Assembly: GCA_029251065.1 (NCBI GenBank) | Contig: JAQXEB010000189.1 | Location: 1 to 8,098 of the forward strand | Length of the DNA: 8,098 nucleotides | Source: Luminiphilus sp. | GTDB taxonomy: Bacteria; Pseudomonadota; Gammaproteobacteria; Pseudomonadales; Halieaceae | Direction: 5' to 3' | Shown: positions 1-6,351 of the stretch, piece by piece | Numbering within the stretch: position 1 is the first letter of the stretch | Layout: each line of letters starts with the position of its first letter | The notes under the pieces: generated by a model | Told to the model about the DNA's origin: nothing | The model's input: only the letters and a program-made list of their open reading frames with translations | Database searches by the model: none | Program-made: the position numbers and the translations under genes

Positions 1-930
1 CGAGGACAGCATAATTTTTCGGGATCCTCTCCTGGGGGTAGCGCAGTAACCATTGGTTCGTTTGATGGCGTACACCGAGGGCACCGAGAGGTCTTAGCTC
101 ATTTGAAACGTGAGGCGGATCTGCGTGGACTCTCGACCACGGTTGTTACCTTTGAGCCGCTACCCGGTGAGTTTTTATTTCCAGACAAAGCACCGCCGAG
201 ACTCATGACCTTTAGAGAGAAATTTCGAGCGCTCGAAAGCCTGGGTATCGACAATTTAATGTGCCTTAAGTTTAACGACGCATTGCGGGCCATGTCCCCG
301 CGTGAGTTTGTGGAGCGCATTTTCATCGACGGATTAAGTGCGCGTTACATTGCGTTTGGCGATGATTTTCGGTTTGGAAAACAGCGGGCGGGCGATTTTG
401 CTTTTACTCAGCGGCTGGCGGATGAGCTAGGGTATGAGGTGGTGCCAACGTCAACCTTTGACCTTGAGGGCGAGCGAGTCAGTAGCACGCGCATTCGGTC
501 TGCACTGTTAGACGCCAACTTTGTGCAGGCGGCGCTTCTTTTAGGGCGGCCCTTTAAACTTTCGGGAAAAGTCCTCAAAGGCAAGCAGTTGGGGCGGCAA
601 ATTGGAGCGCCAACCGCCAATATTGCCCTGAAGCGTGTAAAGTCGCCGTTGCATGGGGTTTACGCGGTTAGAGTGTCGGGCGCCGGTCTTAAAAACGCGC
701 CAGGCGTGGCCAATGTCGGTGTGAGACCGACCGTAGCCGATGGAATGCTGGCGAACCTAGAAGTGCATTTATTCGACTTTGCTCGCGATATTTATGGGGA
801 GCGCCTTGAAGTAGAGTTTATGACGAAACTCCGCGACGAGAAAAAATTTGATTCGCTGGATGCGCTCAAAGCCGCAATTGCGTCGGACCAAGAAGCCGCG
901 CAAGTTTGGCACAACGCCCATCCAGCCTAA
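1..930 (+). CDS. ribF: Bifunctional riboflavin kinase / FAD synthetase RibF, 5' end off the window
   Basis: RibF phosphorylates riboflavin to FMN and then adenylates FMN to FAD in the cytoplasm. The frame is open from base 1. Its first residues, RGQHNFSG, match the start of E. coli RibF just after the initial Met-Lys-Leu-Ile, so only about four or five codons are missing. The first internal ATG, at 103, would remove the nucleotide-binding motif and is not the start. In visible-residue numbering, the N-terminal adenylyltransferase domain has GSFDGVHRGH at 19-28, then GDDFRFG and the SSTRIR motif. The C-terminal kinase domain has GKQLGRQIGAPTAN (GAPTAN where GFPTAN is usual), GVYAV, GVANVGVRPT and LEVHLFDF. 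The 309 visible residues plus the missing few agree with the family length of about 313. It stops with TAA 23 bases before ileS, as in the usual gammaproteobacterial ribF-ileS arrangement. Identification is very secure. Confidence 0.97.
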   Translation, partial: RGQHNFSGSSPGGSAVTIGSFDGVHRGHREVLAHLKREADLRGLSTTVVTFEPLPGEFLFPDKAPPRLMTFREKFRALESLGIDNLMCLKFNDALRAMSPREFVERIFIDGLSARYIAFGDDFRFGKQRAGDFAFTQRLADELGYEVVPTSTFDLEGERVSSTRIRSALLDANFVQAALLLGRPFKLSGKVLKGKQLGRQIGAPTANIALKRVKSPLHGVYAVRVSGAGLKNAPGVANVGVRPTVADGMLANLEVHLFDFARDIYGERLEVEFMTKLRDEKKFDSLDALKAAIASDQEAAQVWHNAHPA

Positions 931-953
931 TATTTCGAGAATTCAGACGTACA

Positions 954-3755
954 ATGAGCGACTATAAAAGCACTTTAAATCTTCCCGAGACGGGTTTTCC
1001 GATGAAGGCCAACCTGACTCAGCGTGAGCCGCAGCGGCTAAAGCAGTGGGGGGAGATGTCGCTTTATCAGAAGATGCGCGACGCTGGCGCGGGCAAGCCC
1101 ACGTTTATCCTTCATGACGGCCCTCCTTACGCCAACGGTGAGCTTCATGTCGGTCATGCGGTTAATAAGATTCTTAAAGACATCATCGTGAAGTCCAAGG
1201 CCTTGTCAGGTTTTGACGCGCCCTACGTCCCGGGTTGGGACTGTCACGGTCTTCCGATTGAGCTCAATGTTGAGAAAAAGGTCGGCAAGCCCGGGCACAA
1301 AGTCTCGGCCAGTGAGTTTCGCCAAAAGTGTCGCGAATACGCAGCTAAACAAGTCAGTAATCAGCGTGAAGATTTTGAACGGATGGGAGTACTCGGTGAC
1401 TGGGAAAACCCTTACCTCACCATGGACTTTTCGTTTGAGGCCAATATTGTTCGCACCCTTGGCAAGATTATTGATAACGGCCACTTGAAGCAGGGGTTTA
1501 AGCCAGTCCACTGGTGTCTTGATTGTGGTTCGGCGCTCGCCGAAGCAGAGGTGGAGTATCAAGACAAGGTGTCATCGGCGATTGATGTGGCGTTCCCGTT
1601 TGCCAACCAGACTGCGGCCGCGGCCCTACTGGGTGTGCAAGGTGCTGGAGAGCTGTCAGTAGCGATTTGGACGACAACACCATGGACGTTGGCGGCAAAC
1701 CGTGGGGTGAGTCTTGCGCCCGATTTAGACTATGTTCTTATTCGCGTAGCCGGGCGTGGTGTTCTTGTGGCCGAGGCCCTTGCGGATGAGTGTGCGGCGC
1801 GATTTGGCGAAGAAGAGGCACACGTTCTTGCGCGTATTCAGGGGGCTGAGCTCGACCGTGTGGAGGTCATACCACCATTTTCCGCGACCCCTGTGCCCTT
1901 GATGCTGGGTGATCACGTGACCACTGACGCGGGTACCGGCTGTGTTCACACAGCACCGGCACACGGGCAAGAGGACTTTCAGATTGGTCAAGCGTATGAC
2001 TTGGAGGTTTACAACCCGGTCGGTGCCAACGGCGTGTATTTACCGGGCACGCCCGTGTTTGAAGGAAAGCACATATTTAAAGCCAACGACGAGATTGTTG
2101 AAGCACTCGCTGCGCGTGAGATTCTCTTGTGCCATCGTCCCTTCACACACTCATACCCGCATTGCTGGCGGCATAAAACGCCCATCATTTTCCGGGCGAC
2201 GCCGCAGTGGTTTGTGTCAATGGACAAAGAAGGGATCTTGTCGCAAGCACAGGCTGCTGTAGACACCGTAAACTGGGTTCCCGAATGGGGTCGTGCGCGC
2301 ATTGACGCAATGCTTGACGGTCGCCCCGATTGGTGTGTCTCGCGCCAACGGACGTGGGGTGTGCCCATTACCCTGTTGGTCAATAAAGTCGATGGCGCCC
2401 TGCACCCTCGCACGATTGAGCTTATTGAGGATGTTGCTCAGCGCATTGAAAAGAAAGGGATCGACGCTTGGTTTGATTTAGAGGTCGCAGATTTATTAGG
2501 CGAGGAGGCCGATGCCTACGAAAAGGTCGTGGACACCCTCGACGTCTGGTTCGACTCGGGCGTGACGCACGCCTGTGTGCTCCGCGAGCGCGAGGGCTTG
2601 TCAGCGCCGGCAGATCTTTATCTTGAGGGCTCCGACCAGCACCGTGGGTGGTTCCAGTCTTCATTACTCACGGGTATAGGCGCATTTAATGAGTCCCCTT
2701 ATCGCCAAGTGCTGACCCACGGTTTTACCGTTGACGGCGACGGGCGCAAGATGTCGAAGTCGATTGGCAATATCATACCGGCCAAGAAAGCAATGAATGA
2801 TATGGGCGCTGACATTTTGCGGCTTTGGGTCTCATCAGCAGACTACCGCAATGAGATTGCCGCAAGCGATGAGATTTTCAAGCGGACGTCGGATACCTAT
2901 CGACGTATTCGAAACACGTCGCGGTTTTTGCTGGCTAATTTGGCGGGCTTCGAGCCTGCGCACGACCTCGTCGACAGTGCAGACCTTTTGCCGCTGGACC
3001 GGTGGATCGTGGGTAAGGCAAGAGACCTGCAGGCTGAGCTTTTAGAGGCCTACGAGACTTATCAGTTTCATCACGTTTATCACAAGGTTCATAACTTCTG
3101 CAGTGGCGAACTCGGCGGATTTTACCTTGACGTCATTAAGGATCGACAGTACACCACACAGACAAACTCACTGGCGCGGCGATCATGTCAAACCGCGCTC
3201 TATCATCTGGCTGAAGCGATAAGTCGTTGGATTGCCCCCATTCTCAGTTTTACCGCAGAGGAGATTTGGGAAAACCTACCCGGTGAGCGCACGGAGTCTG
3301 TATTTTTAAGTGAGTGGCACAACTTGGAGGTTGTTCACGACCAAGAGCCGATGGGTGATGCCTTTTGGTCTTTGTGCCTTGCGGTACGTCAAGACGTCAA
3401 CAAGGCCATGGAAGCCGAGCGCGCAGTCGGGCATATCCGAGGCTCACTCGATGCCAATGTAACACTCTATGTCTCGAGCGAACTGATGGCCCTACTTGCG
3501 TCTCTCGAGGATGAGTTGCGCTTCGTCCTGATCACATCGGCGGTTGATCTTGCTCCCCTCAATGAGGCGCCTGAAGGCGCCCTTGAGGGCGAAGTTGAAG
3601 GCTTAAAAGTGGTTGTGTCTGCGAGCACTGCAGAGAAATGTGAGCGATGCTGGCATCGGCGCGATGATATTGGGACTTTTGCCGACCACCCGACGCTTTG
3701 CGGACGTTGCGTGACCAATATCGTCGGTGAGGGTGAGATTCGCTACTATGCCTAG
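954..3755 (+). CDS. ileS: Isoleucyl-tRNA synthetase
   Basis: This cytoplasmic class I synthetase attaches isoleucine to tRNA-Ile and edits mischarged valine. The ATG at 954 gives 933 residues beginning MSDYKSTLNLPETGFPMK, nearly identical to the E. coli start (938 residues). An in-frame TTG at 906 would add 16 residues and overlap ribF, but that extension shows no homology. Visible landmarks are PPYANGELHVGH with the HIGH-type motif at 65-68, the CP1 editing segments WTTTPWTLAANR and GTGCVHTAPAHG, DVWFDSG, YLEGSDQHRGW, and KMSKS at 599-603. The C-terminal zinc-binding end has Cys896, Cys899, Cys916 and Cys919 (CERCWH and CGRC). No domain is missing or broken. The Shine-Dalgarno match is poor: only GAGA lies upstream, about 13 bases away. 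The gene follows ribF by 23 bases, and its last 8 bases overlap the chosen lspA start, fitting a shared transcript. Confidence 0.98.
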   Translation: MSDYKSTLNLPETGFPMKANLTQREPQRLKQWGEMSLYQKMRDAGAGKPTFILHDGPPYANGELHVGHAVNKILKDIIVKSKALSGFDAPYVPGWDCHGLPIELNVEKKVGKPGHKVSASEFRQKCREYAAKQVSNQREDFERMGVLGDWENPYLTMDFSFEANIVRTLGKIIDNGHLKQGFKPVHWCLDCGSALAEAEVEYQDKVSSAIDVAFPFANQTAAAALLGVQGAGELSVAIWTTTPWTLAANRGVSLAPDLDYVLIRVAGRGVLVAEALADECAARFGEEEAHVLARIQGAELDRVEVIPPFSATPVPLMLGDHVTTDAGTGCVHTAPAHGQEDFQIGQAYDLEVYNPVGANGVYLPGTPVFEGKHIFKANDEIVEALAAREILLCHRPFTHSYPHCWRHKTPIIFRATPQWFVSMDKEGILSQAQAAVDTVNWVPEWGRARIDAMLDGRPDWCVSRQRTWGVPITLLVNKVDGALHPRTIELIEDVAQRIEKKGIDAWFDLEVADLLGEEADAYEKVVDTLDVWFDSGVTHACVLREREGLSAPADLYLEGSDQHRGWFQSSLLTGIGAFNESPYRQVLTHGFTVDGDGRKMSKSIGNIIPAKKAMNDMGADILRLWVSSADYRNEIAASDEIFKRTSDTYRRIRNTSRFLLANLAGFEPAHDLVDSADLLPLDRWIVGKARDLQAELLEAYETYQFHHVYHKVHNFCSGELGGFYLDVIKDRQYTTQTNSLARRSCQTALYHLAEAISRWIAPILSFTAEEIWENLPGERTESVFLSEWHNLEVVHDQEPMGDAFWSLCLAVRQDVNKAMEAERAVGHIRGSLDANVTLYVSSELMALLASLEDELRFVLITSAVDLAPLNEAPEGALEGEVEGLKVVVSASTAEKCERCWHRRDDIGTFADHPTLCGRCVTNIVGEGEIRYYA
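3729..3737 (+). promoter_or_regulatory. Ribosome binding site supporting the early lspA start
   Basis: The bases GAGGGTGAG inside the end of ileS resemble the anti-16S consensus GGAGGTGA and end 10 bases before the ATG at 3748. The next candidate, the ATG at 3781, has only a weak GGTG upstream. This favours the 3748 start for lspA. No experiment supports it. Confidence 0.45.
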
Positions 3756-4275
3756 CGAGCAGAGCGTTGCCGGTGCCCCAATGAGCCTCCGAATGTTCAG
3801 TAACCCATGGGCTGGATTCGCCTTGGCGAGTATTGTCATCGGTCTTGATCAGTACACTAAAGACTTGGCAAGTAAGGAACTGATATACCGCGTGCCTGTT
3901 GAGATCACGTGGTGGTTTGACCTGACTCTGGCGCACAACTCGGGTGCCGCGTTCAGTTTTTTGGCAACAGCGGGTGGGTGGCAACGCTGGTTTTTAGCGT
4001 TTGTAGCCCTTGTTGTGAGTAGCGTTGTTGCGGTTTGGCTGACGCGACTGTCTTCACAGCAGCGTGTTTTGGGCGTTGCTTTGGGACTCATCTTGGGGGG
4101 TGGTCTTGGTAATTTAATCGACCGTGTCAGCCTGGGCTACGTTGTTGATTTTATTTCTTGGCATTACGGCGCGTGGTATTGGCCCGCGTTTAATATTGCT
4201 GATGCGGCCATCTGCCTAGGGGCTGTCTTGCTCCTTTGGGACAGTGTTTTTGGCGAATCGAGTAAGAGCGAATGA
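3748..4275 (+). CDS. lspA: Lipoprotein signal peptidase (signal peptidase II)
   Basis: LspA is an inner-membrane aspartyl protease that cleaves the signal peptide from diacylglyceryl-modified prolipoproteins. From the ATG at 3748 it has 175 residues. The first 18 or so (MPSEQSVAGAPMSLR...) are not conserved, and starting at 3781 would give 164, exactly the E. coli length. I prefer 3748 for its better ribosome binding site and its 8-base overlap with ileS, but the choice is open. In 175-residue numbering, conserved blocks are DQYTK at 34-38, AHNSGAAFSFL at 62-72, GGWQRW at 76-81, GNLIDR at 121-126 and FNIADAAIC at 148-156. The catalytic aspartates are Asp125 and Asp152. Hydrophobic segments at about 21-35, 78-99, 107-123 and 148-168 fit the four-helix topology. 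The stop TGA overlaps the fkpB start as ATGA, so the two genes are probably translationally coupled. Confidence 0.96.
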   Translation: MPSEQSVAGAPMSLRMFSNPWAGFALASIVIGLDQYTKDLASKELIYRVPVEITWWFDLTLAHNSGAAFSFLATAGGWQRWFLAFVALVVSSVVAVWLTRLSSQQRVLGVALGLILGGGLGNLIDRVSLGYVVDFISWHYGAWYWPAFNIADAAICLGAVLLLWDSVFGESSKSE

Positions 4276-4724
4276 CGAACGAGATAGCGATTTCTTCAAA
4301 CACCAAGGTGTCCTTGAACTTTTCGATTACCTTGGAGACCGGGGAGGTCGTGGACAGCAACTTTGACCGTCCGCCCGTGGGTTTTGTTATGGGTGATGGC
4401 TCACTTTTACCCAGCTTTGAATCGTGTCTCCTTGGCTTAAAAGCCGGAGAACAGGCGTCGTTTACGATTGACCCCGAGCAGGGCTTTGGTGAGCCTCAAG
4501 ACGCTAACTTTCAGGACATGCCGCGGCGTACCTTCAGCAATGACAGCGAGTTAGAGGTGGGTATGGTGTTCTCGTTTGCCGATGCGGCGGGCGGAGAGCT
4601 TCCTGGCGTTGTCGATTCTTTTGACGAAGAGACAGTCCGTGTTAATTTTAACCACCCACTCGCGGGACGCACCCTCACGTTTGAGGTGAAAATCGACCGC
4701 GTGGAACCAGCGGAGTTGCACTGA
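4272..4724 (+). CDS. fkpB: FKBP-type peptidyl-prolyl isomerase, SlpA/FkpB family
   Basis: This is a cytoplasmic prolyl cis-trans isomerase with chaperone activity, of the SlyD-like FKBP group in which an insert-in-flap domain interrupts the FKBP fold. The 150 residues match the 149 of E. coli FkpB. The N-terminal FKBP half contains SLNFSITLETGEVVDSN (14-30), a GDGSLLPSFE segment (41-50), LLGLKAGE (53-60) and DPEQGFGEP (67-75). The insert domain spans roughly 72-125. NFNHPLAGRTLTFEV at 125-139 returns to the FKBP core and is the family signature. There is no SlyD-type histidine-rich metal-binding tail, which separates it from SlyD. The start ATG overlaps the lspA stop by 4 bases, with a modest AAGAG just upstream. 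The stop overlaps the ispH start by one base. The position between lspA and ispH is the standard one, which makes the assignment firm. Confidence 0.95.
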   Translation: MTNEIAISSNTKVSLNFSITLETGEVVDSNFDRPPVGFVMGDGSLLPSFESCLLGLKAGEQASFTIDPEQGFGEPQDANFQDMPRRTFSNDSELEVGMVFSFADAAGGELPGVVDSFDEETVRVNFNHPLAGRTLTFEVKIDRVEPAELH

Positions 4725-5677
4725 TGACCGTCATGCTTGCCAACCCACGCGGCTTTTGCGCCGGTGTTGATCGTGCGATCGATATTGTTGACCGTGCGCT
4801 CGAAGTCTTTGGTCGCCCCATCTACGTGCGACACGAAGTGGTCCACAACAAAACGGTGGTCGATGACTTAAGTCAGCGCGGTGCTGTCTTCGTTGAAGAG
4901 CTGCATGAAGTCCCTGATGATGCCATCGTTATTTTCAGTGCGCATGGCGTATCAAAAGCAGTGCAGGATGAAGCCTCCGATCGAGGTTTACGGGTTTTCG
5001 ATGCGACCTGCCCGTTAGTGACAAAAGTCCATGTGGAAGTGACTGCATTTAGTCGCGCTGGACGAGAATGTATTTTGATTGGTCATGAGGGGCATCCAGA
5101 GGTTGAAGGGACCCTCGGTCAGTACGACACCTCCAAGGGCGGGAAAATGTATTTGGTGGAGGACGAAGAGCAGGCCGCTCATTTGGCTGTTCGGGATCCT
5201 GATAACCTGGCCTTTGTGACTCAAACAACGCTGTCAGTAGACGATACAGCCAAGGTTATCGAGGCGCTTCGCGCTCGCTTTCCGAATATTCAGGGACCGC
5301 GTAAAGACGACATTTGCTACGCGACTCAGAATCGTCAGGATGCGGTCCGCACGCTCGCTGAAAAGTCTAATGTTGTGCTTGTTGTGGGGTCGCCCAATAG
5401 TTCTAATTCCAACAGACTCAAAGAGCTTGCTGAGCGCTGTGGCGCCAGCGCTTACTTGATTGAGTCTGCTGATATGATCGATCCGAAATGGATGAGTTCA
5501 GAAGACAAAGTCGGTGTGACCGCGGGAGCCTCTGCACCTGAGCACCTGGTTGAAGGCGTCGTATCCTGGCTTCGTAATCAAGGGCATGCCAGTGTCGAAT
5601 CGCTTGAGGGTCGCCCGGAAAACATCACGTTTTCGCTGCCAAAAGAACTTCGGATCCCAACGATCGACGTGAGCTAG
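4724..5677 (+). CDS. ispH: 4-hydroxy-3-methylbut-2-enyl diphosphate reductase
   Basis: IspH (LytB) is the iron-sulfur enzyme that performs the last step of the MEP pathway, reducing HMBPP to a mixture of isopentenyl and dimethylallyl diphosphate in the cytoplasm. The 317 residues match the E. coli length of 316 and align along the whole protein. The three cluster-ligand cysteines are Cys12 (NPRGFCAGVDRA), Cys96 (FDATCPLVTKVH) and Cys198 (KDDICYATQNRQ). Substrate-pocket residues are visible as His41 in RHEVVHN, His124 and Glu126 in GHEGHPEVEG, the TQTTLSVDD block, NSSNSNRL and TAGASAP. The start is the ATG that forms TGATG with the fkpB stop, preceded by GGAG at 4712-4715 with 8-base spacing. 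It is the last gene of the tightly packed cluster: a 126-base gap follows with no clear Rho-independent terminator, so read-through into fimT is possible. Confidence 0.98.
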   Translation: MTVMLANPRGFCAGVDRAIDIVDRALEVFGRPIYVRHEVVHNKTVVDDLSQRGAVFVEELHEVPDDAIVIFSAHGVSKAVQDEASDRGLRVFDATCPLVTKVHVEVTAFSRAGRECILIGHEGHPEVEGTLGQYDTSKGGKMYLVEDEEQAAHLAVRDPDNLAFVTQTTLSVDDTAKVIEALRARFPNIQGPRKDDICYATQNRQDAVRTLAEKSNVVLVVGSPNSSNSNRLKELAERCGASAYLIESADMIDPKWMSSEDKVGVTAGASAPEHLVEGVVSWLRNQGHASVESLEGRPENITFSLPKELRIPTIDVS

Positions 5678-5803
5678 TTCGGCGCATTGCGGTCCGTCTT
5701 TAAGCGGCACTTTCACTCAGTGGCGCGTGCACCCCTGGTCGATGTTCGTCTAGTGCGCTCACCGAGCTCGTCGTCCTGAGTCGATTCGGTATAGCGTTAG
5801 CTC

Positions 5804-6331
5804 ATGGCAGATCCAAGAAATAGCAGGGGCTTTACGCTGGTGGAGTCTTTAGTCACGCTTGCGGTCCTGGGAATTTTGCTGTCGCTAGCGGTCCCCTCAT
5901 TTCATCAGCTGATCATGCGAGCGCAGCAACGTGCTGTGGTATTACAGCTTGAGGCCGCAGTGCGCCTGGCGCGTCACACCGCGATACGCGAGGGGCGCCG
6001 AGTGCTTCTGTGTCCAATGGGAAGTGATTCGTCGTTTTCCAGCGGCGCTGACGTGGATGATTTGACCTGCGCGCAGGACTATCGGGCCGGTGTTGGCGTA
6101 TGGCTGGAGGTCGATAACCAGTGGTCGCTCTTGCGCGTTTGGCAGTGGCCCCGCACTGCGATTACTAATCGTGTCGGTGACCGGCCGGTCACAGTGAAGC
6201 TCCAGTTCGCGACGAACGGCCTGTCAAATCGCAATGTCACTTGGTCGATTTGTCTGGGAGATCAAAACCTGTCACTGGTGTTAAACCGAATCGGTCGTCC
6301 TGTGATTAGAAAGAACTGGGGTGCTTGCTAG
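5804..6331 (+). CDS. fimT: Type IV pilus pseudopilin, FimT/GspH family
   Basis: This is a minor pilin-like protein, processed by the prepilin peptidase and inserted in the inner membrane or pilus. The 175 residues begin with a 9-residue leader, MADPRNSRG, followed by the class III cleavage site G^FTLVE. Mature Glu5 is residue 14, and the hydrophobic helix runs about 11-33. The start is fixed: an in-frame TAG lies two codons upstream and there is no other initiation codon before the cleavage site. The rest resembles a GspH/FimT globular domain. Its four cysteines, Cys70, Cys89, Cys150 and terminal Cys175, could form two disulfides (inferred from order and spacing). The C-terminus is basic, with Arg162, Arg165, Arg169 and Lys170. 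No good Shine-Dalgarno sequence is seen. In P. aeruginosa fimT lies near pilR/pilS, which supports the name, but a FimU-like role cannot be excluded from one protein. Confidence 0.85.
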   Translation: MADPRNSRGFTLVESLVTLAVLGILLSLAVPSFHQLIMRAQQRAVVLQLEAAVRLARHTAIREGRRVLLCPMGSDSSFSSGADVDDLTCAQDYRAGVGVWLEVDNQWSLLRVWQWPRTAITNRVGDRPVTVKLQFATNGLSNRNVTWSICLGDQNLSLVLNRIGRPVIRKNWGAC

Positions 6332-6351
6332 TCGTCCAGCCCTAGTTTTTT
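6314..6351 (+). terminator. Possible Rho-independent terminator for fimT, inside coding sequence
   Basis: AACTGGGG (6314-6321) can pair with CCCTAGTT (6340-6347) as an 8-bp RNA stem with one G-U wobble and an 18-base loop. A run of six T (6346-6351) overlaps and follows the 3' arm. The element spans the fimT stop codon and the last codons of the opposing pilR gene. Against it, the stem is only moderately GC-rich, the loop is large, and the T run is also the complement of AAA AAA codons for two conserved lysines of PilR. On the minus strand the stem has an A-C mismatch and is weaker. Confidence 0.35.

Noticed and set aside
22..27. GGATCC near the left edge as a cloning junction
   Set aside because: It lies within continuous ribF reading frame matching the RibF family on both sides, so it is native sequence.
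906..953. TTG-initiated 16-residue extension of IleS overlapping the end of ribF
   Set aside because: The ATG at 954 begins MSDYKSTLNLPETGFP, which matches the known IleS start. The extension has no resemblance to the family and lies mostly in ribF coding sequence.
2009..2413. Minus-strand open frame of about 134 codons inside ileS
   Set aside because: It is entirely antisense to conserved IleS sequence, with no homology or composition suggesting a protein. The same applies to the antisense frame at 1206-1562.
3559..3984. Minus-strand open frame of about 141 codons across ileS and lspA
   Set aside because: It lies antisense to two confidently identified genes, has no recognisable domain, and is rich in the His/Arg/Ser/Thr residues typical of shadow frames.
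5706..5736. Sigma-54 promoter upstream of fimT
   Set aside because: The -24-like GG elements are present but the -12 GC is missing at the required 10-base spacing in both candidates.
5763..5770. 8-base palindrome CGAGCTCG upstream of fimT as an operator
   Set aside because: A single short palindrome without a second copy or matching promoter is expected by chance and cannot be assigned to a regulator.
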